A stretch of 5,809 nucleotides of DNA from Bacilli bacterium (GTDB lineage Bacteria; Bacillota_I; Bacilli_A; RFN20; CAG-288): assembly GCA_900763245.1 (NCBI GenBank), contig CAAFJQ010000022.1:1-5809 (forward strand), written 5' to 3'. Positions 1-5,750 of this stretch are shown one piece after another. The translations under genes and the position numbers were made by a program. The notes beneath the pieces were generated by a model. The model worked only from the letters and a program-made list of their open reading frames with translations. It did not search any database and was not told the DNA's origin. How positions within the stretch are numbered: position 1 is the stretch's first letter; each line of letters begins with the position of its first letter.

Positions 1-30
1 TATATATATTTATATTGCTGATATGACAAA

Positions 31-59
31 TCAAAAACTGCTGGCCGAAACCAGCAGTT
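31..59 (-). terminator. Intrinsic terminator of the hypB-hypA operon
   Basis: On the minus strand a 9-bp perfect stem (AACTGCTGG at 36-44 with CCAGCAGTT at 51-59) encloses a 6-nt loop and is followed directly by a T-run from the A bases at 33-37. It begins 9 nt after the hypA stop codon, as expected for a rho-independent terminator closing the three-gene operon. On the plus strand the stem is not followed by a T-run, so the direction is clear. Confidence 0.87.
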
Positions 60-68
60 GATTATCGA

Positions 69-416
69 TTATTCTTCTACTTCGACATTTTTGATCATCA
101 CGTCGCTTCCCGTGACCAGATACGTGTTATCGCTATGGCAATGCGGACATTCTTTTCCGTATTTAACAGTCGGATACGTCTCTTTGCAGTCTCTGCAGTA
201 AGAGATGCCTTGGATGATGACAAGATCGAGCTCACAGTTTTTCATGTACTCGGATTTCTTGATGGCCCAAGTGAAACAATCACGGAAGTAGGAGGGGACG
301 ACAGTAGAGACCTCTCCTACTTCCAATGTTACTTTCTTAACGGATTTAACATGATTTTCTTTGGCTAGTTTTTCAACGTTGTCGATAACATAGAAGACAA
401 GACCAAGCTCATGCAT
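69..416 (-). CDS. hypA: HypA/HybF-type nickel metallochaperone
   Basis: The 115-residue protein has the usual length and layout of HypA, the cytosolic chaperone that receives nickel and, with HypB, delivers it to [NiFe]-hydrogenase (in some bacteria also urease). Visible hallmarks are the N-terminal Met-His-Glu, where His2 and Glu3 form the nickel site in the family, and a zinc site made of two CxxC pairs (Cys74/Cys77 in CRDC and Cys90/Cys93 in CPHC). The family-typical ending, GSDVMIKNVEVEE, is also present. The ATG must be the true start because the MHE motif depends on it. It overlaps the end of the upstream oxidoreductase gene by 8 nt in another frame and has no clear Shine-Dalgarno, so translation is probably coupled. 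It is the last gene of the operon, followed by a terminator. The family call is firm; the client enzyme is unknown here. Confidence 0.95.
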   Translation of the reverse strand: MHELGLVFYVIDNVEKLAKENHVKSVKKVTLEVGEVSTVVPSYFRDCFTWAIKKSEYMKNCELDLVIIQGISYCRDCKETYPTVKYGKECPHCHSDNTYLVTGSDVMIKNVEVEE

Positions 417-3306
417 CGATCTTCGTTGCGTTTCCTGTATAAGGATTCGTCTTGGCGAATTCCTTATTGGCCTTCTTGTAAGCCTTTCTCTTCTTTCTCA
501 TCTCCTTGGCTTCCTTGCTTCCGGAGTGGAAGAGAATCTTGAAGCTTCTCTTGATAGAATAGGCCAATAATCCAGAAACCTTATCTTCACCGGCGACCAT
601 TTTGGTCATTTCCGGATGATCGCGGACAAGGTGGATAGCATCGAATTCGCAGCGTGTTGTACAGATACCGCAGCCGATGCACTTATGAGGATCAACGATA
701 GATGCACCGCAGCCTAAGCAACGGCCGGTTTCAATCTTGACCTGTTCTTCTGTTAAGGTGAGGTGAGCATCGCGGAAGGATGTCTTATGATCGATATCCT
801 TGTTCATGGCAGCTTCCTGTCTTCCGGCTTCATCATAGCCCGGGACAGAAATGTCTTCCTTGTTGAGCGGTTCGAAGTGATGGCGGTCCATACCGATTGT
901 CGGATGAGCCATAGGCTGAGCGTGACGATGTAAGGATTCAGCAGCAAAGTGACCCTGAGCGATAGCATCGATGACGAACTTCGGACCGGTATAGACATCG
1001 CCGCCGACATAGATATCGGGATCGGCTGTCTGATAGGTGAGCTTATCGGCGATAGGATAATTGCCGTGCCAGAATGTGACCTTTGTGCCTTCAAGGAGGT
1101 TGCCCCATTCGATGGTCTGACCGATGGCGAAGACGATTCTGTCTGCGTGGACTTCGATGGTGTCATTCTCATCGTATGTCGGAGAGAACTTCTTGTTTTC
1201 ATCAAAGACACGTGTGCACTTCTTCATGACAATGCCTTTGACATGACCGTTTTCATCGACTAAAACTTCTTTCGGACCCCAAGAGTTGTTGACGGCGATA
1301 TCTTCTTCTAAAGTCTCGGAGATTTCTTCCTTGGAAGCCGGCATTTCATCTCTGGATTCCAAAGAGAACATAGAGACGGATTTGGCTGCTAATCTCTTAG
1401 CGGTTCTTGCGCAGTCGACAGCGACATTTCCACCGCCGATGACAACGACATCGCCTTCGAACTTCTCATCCTGATGTTCGAAACTGTGACGGAGATAATC
1501 GACAGCGATAAAGGTACCTTCAGCGGTATCGTTATTGACGTTAGGTCTCTTTCCGCCCTGGCAACCGATAGCGATATAGAAGGCTTTGTATCCTTCTTCT
1601 TTCAACTTAGCGATGCTGGTATCTTTTCCGACTTCGCAGTTGGTGATGATTTCAACACCGAGCTGTTTGATGATATTGATTTCAGCATCGATGACATCCT
1701 TCTCAAGTTTATAGGTCGGAATTCCATACATCATCATACCGCCAGGTCTTGCATTCTTTTCGAAGATGGTCGGCTTATATCCTAACAACGCGAGATAGTA
1801 AGCGGCGCTTAAACCAGCAGGGCCGGCACCAATGATTGCAATCTTTTCATCGAATTTCTCATGGACGCTAGGAACGACTTTTTCAGGAACATAGCATGTT
1901 TCACTATGGAGATCCAAGTCAGCGACAAACTTCTTTACAGCATCAATAGCGACAGGTTTGTCAATAGTTCCACGAGTACAGGCGTCTTCACAGCGCTTGT
2001 TGCAGACACGGCCACAGATTGCAGGGAACGGGTTGGCTTTCTTGATAAGCGCCAAAGCTTCCTGATACTTTCCTTCATGAGCTTTCTTCAAATAGCCTTG
2101 GACAGGAACGTGAGCAGGGCAGGCAACCTTACAAGGTGCGGTACCAGTGCTATAGGTATTGGAAAGCCTTGCTGTATCACGATAGTTTTCATCCCAAGCG
2201 TATTTGCCCCAAATGTTGTTGTCCGGCAAAGGAGCCTGAGGATATTTGATCAGACTTCCGTCTTTCTTGCAGAGCTTCTGACCGAGTTTGACAGCACCGG
2301 CAGGACAGGATTCGACGCAAAGGCCGCAAGCGACGCAGTTCTGAGGATCGACTTTGGCAGTAAAAGCACTTCTTGAAAGGTTGGGTGTGTTGAACAACAT
2401 GCTTGTTCTTAAAGCGTTGCAGATTTTGACGTCGCAGTTGCAGATGTCGAAGATTTTGTGTTCGCCATCGATATTGGTGATCTGATGGACAAAGCCGTTC
2501 TTTTCAGAAAGTTTCAAGATGCGCATTGCTTCATCGTAATCGATGGGACGGGCTTTTCCGGTTTCAACAGCATAGTCTGCCATATCGCCAACCTGAATGC
2601 ACCAATCTTCAGAATCATCAGCGCAGCCATCGCCTAAATATTTTCTGGATTCACGGCAAGAGCAAAGACCAGCGGATAAATGGCCGGAATATTTCTTTAA
2701 CCAATAGGAAATATGTTCCAATTTGACAGATTCCTGGTCCATCGGAATGGCTTTTTCGACCGGGATGACGTGCATACCGATGCCATCTCCTCCAGGAGGA
2801 ACCATCTGGGTGAGGCCTGCAAGAGGAATGAAGGTCATTCTTTCAAAGAAAGTGGAGACGACAGGATTCTTTTTGATTTTAGCCTTGGTAGAGTTGAAAA
2901 GTTCAGCAGAACCAGGAACGAAATAGCAAATACGATAACGTTTGATTCTCGGCTTGTCCTGAATCGGTCCGTTATCATCATATAAATCGCCATAGTCGAA
3001 TTCGACAATGCCGACATCGGCCATTTCGTCGAATAACTTCTGAAGCTTGATGGCATCATAATCCGGATTCATCTTGAGAAGTTCTTCGAAAGTGTAGAAC
3101 TTTCTTAACTTCATCTTGTTCAAGACGACAGCCATCTCATGTGTGACAACTTCTCTCAATCCCCAGTATTCAGGATCATCAGATGTAAGTCCTTTGATCT
3201 TGTGGGGCATGACGTCAGTGATTTTTCTTCCTAACTTAAGGATTTCTTCGTCAGCGTTCTTTTCTCCTTGGAAATTCGGCTTGATTTTCTTGTTCTGCTC
3301 TGGCAT
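409..3306 (-). CDS. Multi-domain FeS flavoprotein NAD(P)-linked oxidoreductase (GltD/NfnB-like core)
   Basis: This 965-residue cytosolic protein has no signal peptide or membrane segment. Residues ~50-140 look like a winged-helix-type region. Residues ~210-300 hold a cysteine-rich module (CSCR at 215-218, Cys228, Cys236, then CNCDVKIC to Cys296). Residues 324-334 form a CxxCxxCxxxCP ferredoxin site. Residues 392-443 are the Fer4_20/GltD N-terminal FeS region (Cys392, 396, 431, 435, 439, 443). FAD binds at GAGPAG (493-498) and GGD (768-770); NAD(P)H binds at GGGNVA (624-629). A C-terminal ferredoxin site uses Cys876, 879, 882 and 886, with a CLGC pair at 863-866, followed by a Lys/Arg-rich tail. 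The core matches the glutamate synthase small subunit/NfnB family, which moves electrons between NAD(P)H and FeS partners; GltD itself is about half this length and lacks the extra modules. The start is set by GGAGGG (3316-3321), 9 nt before ATG. It lies 1 nt after hypB and overlaps hypA by 8 nt, implying a role tied to a nickel enzyme (inference). The exact substrate is unknown. Confidence 0.9.
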   Translation of the reverse strand: MPEQNKKIKPNFQGEKNADEEILKLGRKITDVMPHKIKGLTSDDPEYWGLREVVTHEMAVVLNKMKLRKFYTFEELLKMNPDYDAIKLQKLFDEMADVGIVEFDYGDLYDDNGPIQDKPRIKRYRICYFVPGSAELFNSTKAKIKKNPVVSTFFERMTFIPLAGLTQMVPPGGDGIGMHVIPVEKAIPMDQESVKLEHISYWLKKYSGHLSAGLCSCRESRKYLGDGCADDSEDWCIQVGDMADYAVETGKARPIDYDEAMRILKLSEKNGFVHQITNIDGEHKIFDICNCDVKICNALRTSMLFNTPNLSRSAFTAKVDPQNCVACGLCVESCPAGAVKLGQKLCKKDGSLIKYPQAPLPDNNIWGKYAWDENYRDTARLSNTYSTGTAPCKVACPAHVPVQGYLKKAHEGKYQEALALIKKANPFPAICGRVCNKRCEDACTRGTIDKPVAIDAVKKFVADLDLHSETCYVPEKVVPSVHEKFDEKIAIIGAGPAGLSAAYYLALLGYKPTIFEKNARPGGMMMYGIPTYKLEKDVIDAEINIIKQLGVEIITNCEVGKDTSIAKLKEEGYKAFYIAIGCQGGKRPNVNNDTAEGTFIAVDYLRHSFEHQDEKFEGDVVVIGGGNVAVDCARTAKRLAAKSVSMFSLESRDEMPASKEEISETLEEDIAVNNSWGPKEVLVDENGHVKGIVMKKCTRVFDENKKFSPTYDENDTIEVHADRIVFAIGQTIEWGNLLEGTKVTFWHGNYPIADKLTYQTADPDIYVGGDVYTGPKFVIDAIAQGHFAAESLHRHAQPMAHPTIGMDRHHFEPLNKEDISVPGYDEAGRQEAAMNKDIDHKTSFRDAHLTLTEEQVKIETGRCLGCGASIVDPHKCIGCGICTTRCEFDAIHLVRDHPEMTKMVAGEDKVSGLLAYSIKRSFKILFHSGSKEAKEMRKKRKAYKKANKEFAKTNPYTGNATKIDA

Positions 3307-3307
3307 A

Positions 3308-3979
3308 TCAGTTTTCCCTCCATTTTCTGATTTCTTCTACTAGCCATTCTTTCAACTTATCAATCCCTTCACCAGTCTTGCCGGAGACAGAAATAATCCG
3401 ACAATTCTTGTTTCTCATGCGAATATAAGATTTGAATCTTTCTTCATCGAAGGTGAAATAAGGTTTGGTGTCGATTTTTGTGACAACGACAACATCCGCT
3501 TTTTCGAACATCAACGGATATTTAAGAGGTTTGTCGTCTCCTTCCGGTACGGATAGAAGAACGCAGTTTTCACTTGCACCGGTGTCGAATTCTGCAGGAC
3601 AGACAAGGTTTCCGACATTTTCTAGGAAGATGAGATCGAGATCGGATAAATCGATTCCCTCTAATCCTGTTCTTGTCATACCGCTGTCGAGATGGCACAT
3701 GCCATCTGTGTGGAGCTGAATTGCTCTTACGCCAGTGTTTTTGATGATTTTCGATGTGTCGCAATCACCGTCGATGTCAGCTTCCATGACACCGATTCGG
3801 AATTCGTCTTTCATCGAATTGATCAAGGCGGTCAAGGTTGTTGTTTTTCCGGCACCTGGACTTGACATGACGTTCAATAAGAAGACTTTCTTCTCTCTCA
3901 GCTCACTGCGAAGCTCATCGGCTTTTTTGTTGTTGTCAGCAAAAACGCTTTTCTTCAATTCAATAATCTTAATTCCCAT
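3308..3979 (-). CDS. hypB: HypB nickel-incorporation GTPase
   Basis: The 223-residue protein is a SIMIBI-class GTPase that works with HypA to insert nickel into [NiFe]-hydrogenase. Seen directly: Walker A SSPGAGKTT (39-47); an acidic switch segment EADIDGD (66-72); the G-domain metal ligands Cys95-His96 in GMCHLDSGM and Cys127 in ENVGNLVCPAEFDTG; EGDDKPLKYP (146-155); and a TKID guanine-specificity motif (167-170), a variant of NKxD. The N-terminus is short. It lacks both the CxxCGC high-affinity nickel site of the E. coli type and the His-rich stretch of nickel-storing HypBs, so storage is unlikely and nickel probably comes via HypA. A GTAGG Shine-Dalgarno lies 7 nt before ATG. It is the first gene of the operon behind a TATAAT promoter, and its TGA is separated by 1 nt from the next ATG. 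Family assignment is firm. Confidence 0.95.
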   Translation of the reverse strand: MGIKIIELKKSVFADNNKKADELRSELREKKVFLLNVMSSPGAGKTTTLTALINSMKDEFRIGVMEADIDGDCDTSKIIKNTGVRAIQLHTDGMCHLDSGMTRTGLEGIDLSDLDLIFLENVGNLVCPAEFDTGASENCVLLSVPEGDDKPLKYPLMFEKADVVVVTKIDTKPYFTFDEERFKSYIRMRNKNCRIISVSGKTGEGIDKLKEWLVEEIRKWREN

Positions 3980-4009
3980 AATAAAACCTACAAGTATCTT
4001 TCGTTTCTA

Positions 4010-4038
4010 ATTATACAACAAGTATTCAAAATCTTTAA
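4010..4038 (-). promoter_or_regulatory. Candidate sigma-A promoter of the hypB operon
   Basis: On the minus strand a perfect -10 TATAAT (4010-4015) is preceded, after a 17-nt spacer, by a weak -35 TTAAAG (4033-4038). The -10 ends 30 nt upstream of the hypB ATG, just after the terminator of the upstream gene, so the operon appears to be transcribed on its own. No nickel-responsive (NikR-like) operator was recognised. Confidence 0.6.
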
Positions 4039-4041
4039 GTG

Positions 4042-4079
4042 AAAAAGAGGAAAAAGGGATGATTCTTCCCTTTTTCCTC
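4042..4079 (-). terminator. Strong intrinsic terminator after the isomerase-like gene
   Basis: A perfect 13-bp stem (GAGGAAAAAGGGA at 4047-4059 with TCCCTTTTTCCTC at 4067-4079) has a 7-nt loop. On the minus strand it is followed by TTTTT (4042-4046). It starts 22 nt after the stop codon of the 4102-5484 gene and separates that gene from the hypB operon. The A/T tracts in the stem also give a plus-strand hairpin, but no T-run follows it there. Confidence 0.92.
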
Positions 4080-4101
4080 CATTTGATCTACAAAATTCCG
4101 G

Positions 4102-5484
4102 TTAGAAGAATCTTCTGACTAAGTCTCTGGAGTATTCGACAGTCTCTTCCATATCGCCAAAGGCCATGACTTCGCCTGCGAAGAAGCAGTTCTTCTGGCC
4201 CTGTAAAGCTTCGACTTTCTCATACCATCCATCTGCATAATCCTTAGAGGAAACATGCGGGAAGTAATACCAGTCATCGATTCTCTCGGTCTTGACAACA
4301 GGGAGTTTGCACTTTGTCATATCAGCAAGCGTGGTTTCCTTTGCGACATCAAAGGGAACATCTTCCATGCCTTCATGGTTTCTAAGAGTAAAGGTGACAA
4401 GCGGCTGAGCTGTGACTTCCGAAGCATCCCATCTATGATAGAAGACCATCAGATGGCCACGGGTTTCCGGTGTCATATTGTCAAAGAAGTAATAGGAGAT
4501 ATCAGGGCTGTTGTCTTCAGCAGGGCGGACCGCCATGGTGAAGTATTCCTTATGGACGATCTTGGAGAAGAGCTCTTTTTCTTCTTCGGTCGGATCACCA
4601 TAATTGAGGAACATTTCAAGAGGAGTGCAGATGATAAGCTTATCGAATTCTTCGACCTTATCATTATTGATAGTGACATAGACCTTGTTGTCTTTTCTTT
4701 CAATATGAGTGATTTCGCTATTGAGAACAACAGGATGTTTGAGATGGTTGTTGACACCTTCCCAAATGGACTGGGTTCCGTTTTTCCATGTCCAAAGTTT
4801 TCCGGTATGGAGGAACTGACGGACAGTGTAGTCATCAAGATATTTCAGAACATAGGCTGCAGGAATCTCATCGAAGTAACCATAACCGAAGGAAGTGAAA
4901 GGTCCTTTCCAGACGAGTTCGGCATCGGTGCATTTGTTCTTCTTGAGGAATTCAGAGAACGGCATGCAGAGATCTTTTAAGTTCTCGTTTTTGCCTTCGA
5001 TATGGGCAAGCTTCATTTCAGGAGACGGACAAGGTCCTTCGTATCTGCCTTCGCTGACACCGCGGTGTCCGTTGACATCATAACCTTTATATTTCTTCTT
5101 TAAGAGTCTAGAGAGCTTGTTGAGCTTAATGAGCTTCTTGAGCAAGGCAATCTTGCTGGTCTTCAGAGGAGTACCATCAGTGTTCATGAATCTTCTTCCC
5201 ATCTTCGGACCATCTTCATGTGTGGTTCCGCCGAAGAGTTCACATTCATGGACAGCGAAATAAGTTTCGCATCCCATGACAGCGCCCATTTCAATAGTTC
5301 TGTCTTCGTAGGTGCCATCGACTTTCTTGACTTGCATCAGAGGAGAGAAGCACTTGCCGCCGACACGATTGCTCTTTTCATAGATGACATAGTTGTCATA
5401 GCCCTTTTTCTCTAAATACATCGCCATAGATGTTCCGGCAGGACCACCGCCGACAATACAAATACGTTGCTTTAAATCAGACAT
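4102..5484 (-). CDS. FAD-dependent polyenoic (linoleic) fatty acid isomerase homologue
   Basis: The 460-residue flavoprotein of the amine-oxidase/phytoene-desaturase fold has an N-terminal FAD motif VGGGPAG (11-17), VGGKC (41-45) and a C-terminal FAD segment, FFAGEVMAFGD (434-444). From memory of the P. acnes polyenoic fatty acid isomerase (about 424 residues, making trans-10,cis-12 conjugated linoleic acid), many blocks agree: YKGYDVNGH, PFTSFGYGYFD, AAYVLKYLD, LWTWKNGTQ, YYFPHVSS, DGWYEKVEALQG and DLVRRFF. The recalled gate residues Arg88 and Phe193, which hold the substrate carboxylate, appear to correspond to Arg97 (in GPKMGRRF) and Phe224. Such enzymes use FAD to move a hydride within a polyunsaturated fatty acid, with no net redox. 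It is larger than the reference, mainly through an insert at ~141-171. No signal peptide. AGAAAGGGG lies 13 nt before ATG, a long spacing, but the FAD motif at residue 11 supports this start. It is a monocistronic unit. The family is likely; substrate and product are inferred. Confidence 0.85.
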   Translation of the reverse strand: MSDLKQRICIVGGGPAGTSMAMYLEKKGYDNYVIYEKSNRVGGKCFSPLMQVKKVDGTYEDRTIEMGAVMGCETYFAVHECELFGGTTHEDGPKMGRRFMNTDGTPLKTSKIALLKKLIKLNKLSRLLKKKYKGYDVNGHRGVSEGRYEGPCPSPEMKLAHIEGKNENLKDLCMPFSEFLKKNKCTDAELVWKGPFTSFGYGYFDEIPAAYVLKYLDDYTVRQFLHTGKLWTWKNGTQSIWEGVNNHLKHPVVLNSEITHIERKDNKVYVTINNDKVEEFDKLIICTPLEMFLNYGDPTEEEKELFSKIVHKEYFTMAVRPAEDNSPDISYYFFDNMTPETRGHLMVFYHRWDASEVTAQPLVTFTLRNHEGMEDVPFDVAKETTLADMTKCKLPVVKTERIDDWYYFPHVSSKDYADGWYEKVEALQGQKNCFFAGEVMAFGDMEETVEYSRDLVRRFF

Positions 5485-5515
5485 TTGAAATATGTAACCC
5501 CTTTCTAAAATAAAG

Positions 5516-5545
5516 TATATAAGTAGTATAGACCTAATTTGTCAT
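5516..5545 (-). promoter_or_regulatory. Candidate promoter of the fatty acid isomerase-like gene
   Basis: On the minus strand ATGACA (5540-5545) and TATATA (5516-5521) lie 18 nt apart in an AT-rich stretch upstream of the ATG at 5484. Alternative hexamers are TTGATT (5551-5556) with TATACT (5525-5530), 20 nt apart. Neither pair is close to consensus, so the region is a likely promoter but the exact boxes are uncertain. Confidence 0.35.
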
Positions 5546-5620
5546 AATGCAATCAAAAATTCAAAACAAATGAAAAGGATAAACAATAGTGTTGCTTGAT
5601 TATCCCGAAAAGGCCTAAAG

Positions 5621-5629
5621 TGGTAGAAT
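5621..5629 (+). promoter_or_regulatory. Candidate extended -10 promoter for the plus-strand leader
   Basis: TGGTAGAAT is an extended -10 (TGn followed by TAGAAT) reading rightwards toward the structured leader and the partial zinc-ribbon gene. No good -35 lies at 16-18 nt; TTGATT at 5596-5601 is 22 nt away. A start near 5636 would give a leader beginning just before the first hairpin arm at 5646. Confidence 0.35.
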
Positions 5630-5645
5630 AGTGATGCTACATTAA

Positions 5646-5712
5646 GAATGTTCAGAGGCCTGTGTGTAGGTTAATGCAGCAATTTCCCTCAGAAACCGGT
5701 CTCTGAATATTC
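5646..5712 (+). promoter_or_regulatory. Long stem-loop in the leader of the partial plus-strand gene (possible anti-terminator)
   Basis: GAATGTTCAGAGGCC (5646-5660) and GGTCTCTGAATATTC (5698-5712) are inverted repeats. In plus-strand RNA all 15 positions can pair, two as G-U, around a 37-nt loop. The 3' arm shares bases 5707-5712 with the left arm of the next, terminator-like hairpin, so the two structures compete. This is the geometry of an attenuator or riboswitch-type leader, but I recognise no known riboswitch class. A 10-codon reading frame (ATG 5674 to TGA 5704-5706) lies inside the loop and 3' arm. An alternative reading is the folded end of an insertion sequence. Confidence 0.45.
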
Positions 5713-5738
5713 GGAAAGGATTCCGATATGAGTTTTTT
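5707..5738 (+). terminator. Terminator-like hairpin just before the partial plus-strand gene
   Basis: TCGGAA (5711-5716) and TTCCGA (5721-5726) pair around loop AGGA. The stem extends by three A-T pairs (5707-5709 with 5727-5729) if T5710 is bulged. Six T's (5733-5738) follow after 3 nt. The T-run lies only on the plus-strand side. The hairpin also holds the AAAGGA ribosome-binding sequence (5715-5720) and part of the ATG at 5728, so it could act on translation as well as transcription. Confidence 0.45.
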
Positions 5739-5750
5739 GATTGCCGCAAC

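Noticed and set aside
135..368. A 77-codon plus-strand frame antisense to hypA
   Set aside because: Fully covered by hypA, which has all its family motifs; no independent evidence of coding.
1861..2376. A 171-codon plus-strand frame, and shorter ones, inside the large oxidoreductase gene
   Set aside because: They are antisense to well-conserved FeS and FAD motifs, have low-information translations and no convincing ribosome-binding sites; treated as shadows.
69..3979. A complete hydrogenase maturation locus
   Set aside because: Only hypA and hypB are present; no hypC, hypD, hypE, hypF or hydrogenase subunit is encoded on either strand here.
4255..4980. A 241-codon open frame on the plus strand inside the isomerase-like gene
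   Set aside because: It lies antisense to a clearly conserved flavoprotein, its translation shows no recognisable family, and its length is explained by codon bias in the sense gene.
5596..5604. TTGATTATC, resembling half of a FabT-type fatty-acid regulator operator (TTTGATTATCAAA)
   Set aside because: The right half reads TCCCG rather than TCAAA, so there is no palindrome, and it lies about 110 nt upstream of the isomerase-like gene. Too weak to call despite the attractive lipid link.
5611..5661. Two AGGCCT hexamers (5611-5616 and 5656-5661) as a possible repeat or element end
   Set aside because: Each is a self-complementary 6-mer with no shared flanks; chance occurrence is likely and no target-site duplication could be seen.
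5646..5738. T-box or other known riboswitch in the leader
   Set aside because: No T-box core sequence or other conserved riboswitch motif was recognised; only the competing-hairpin geometry is supported.
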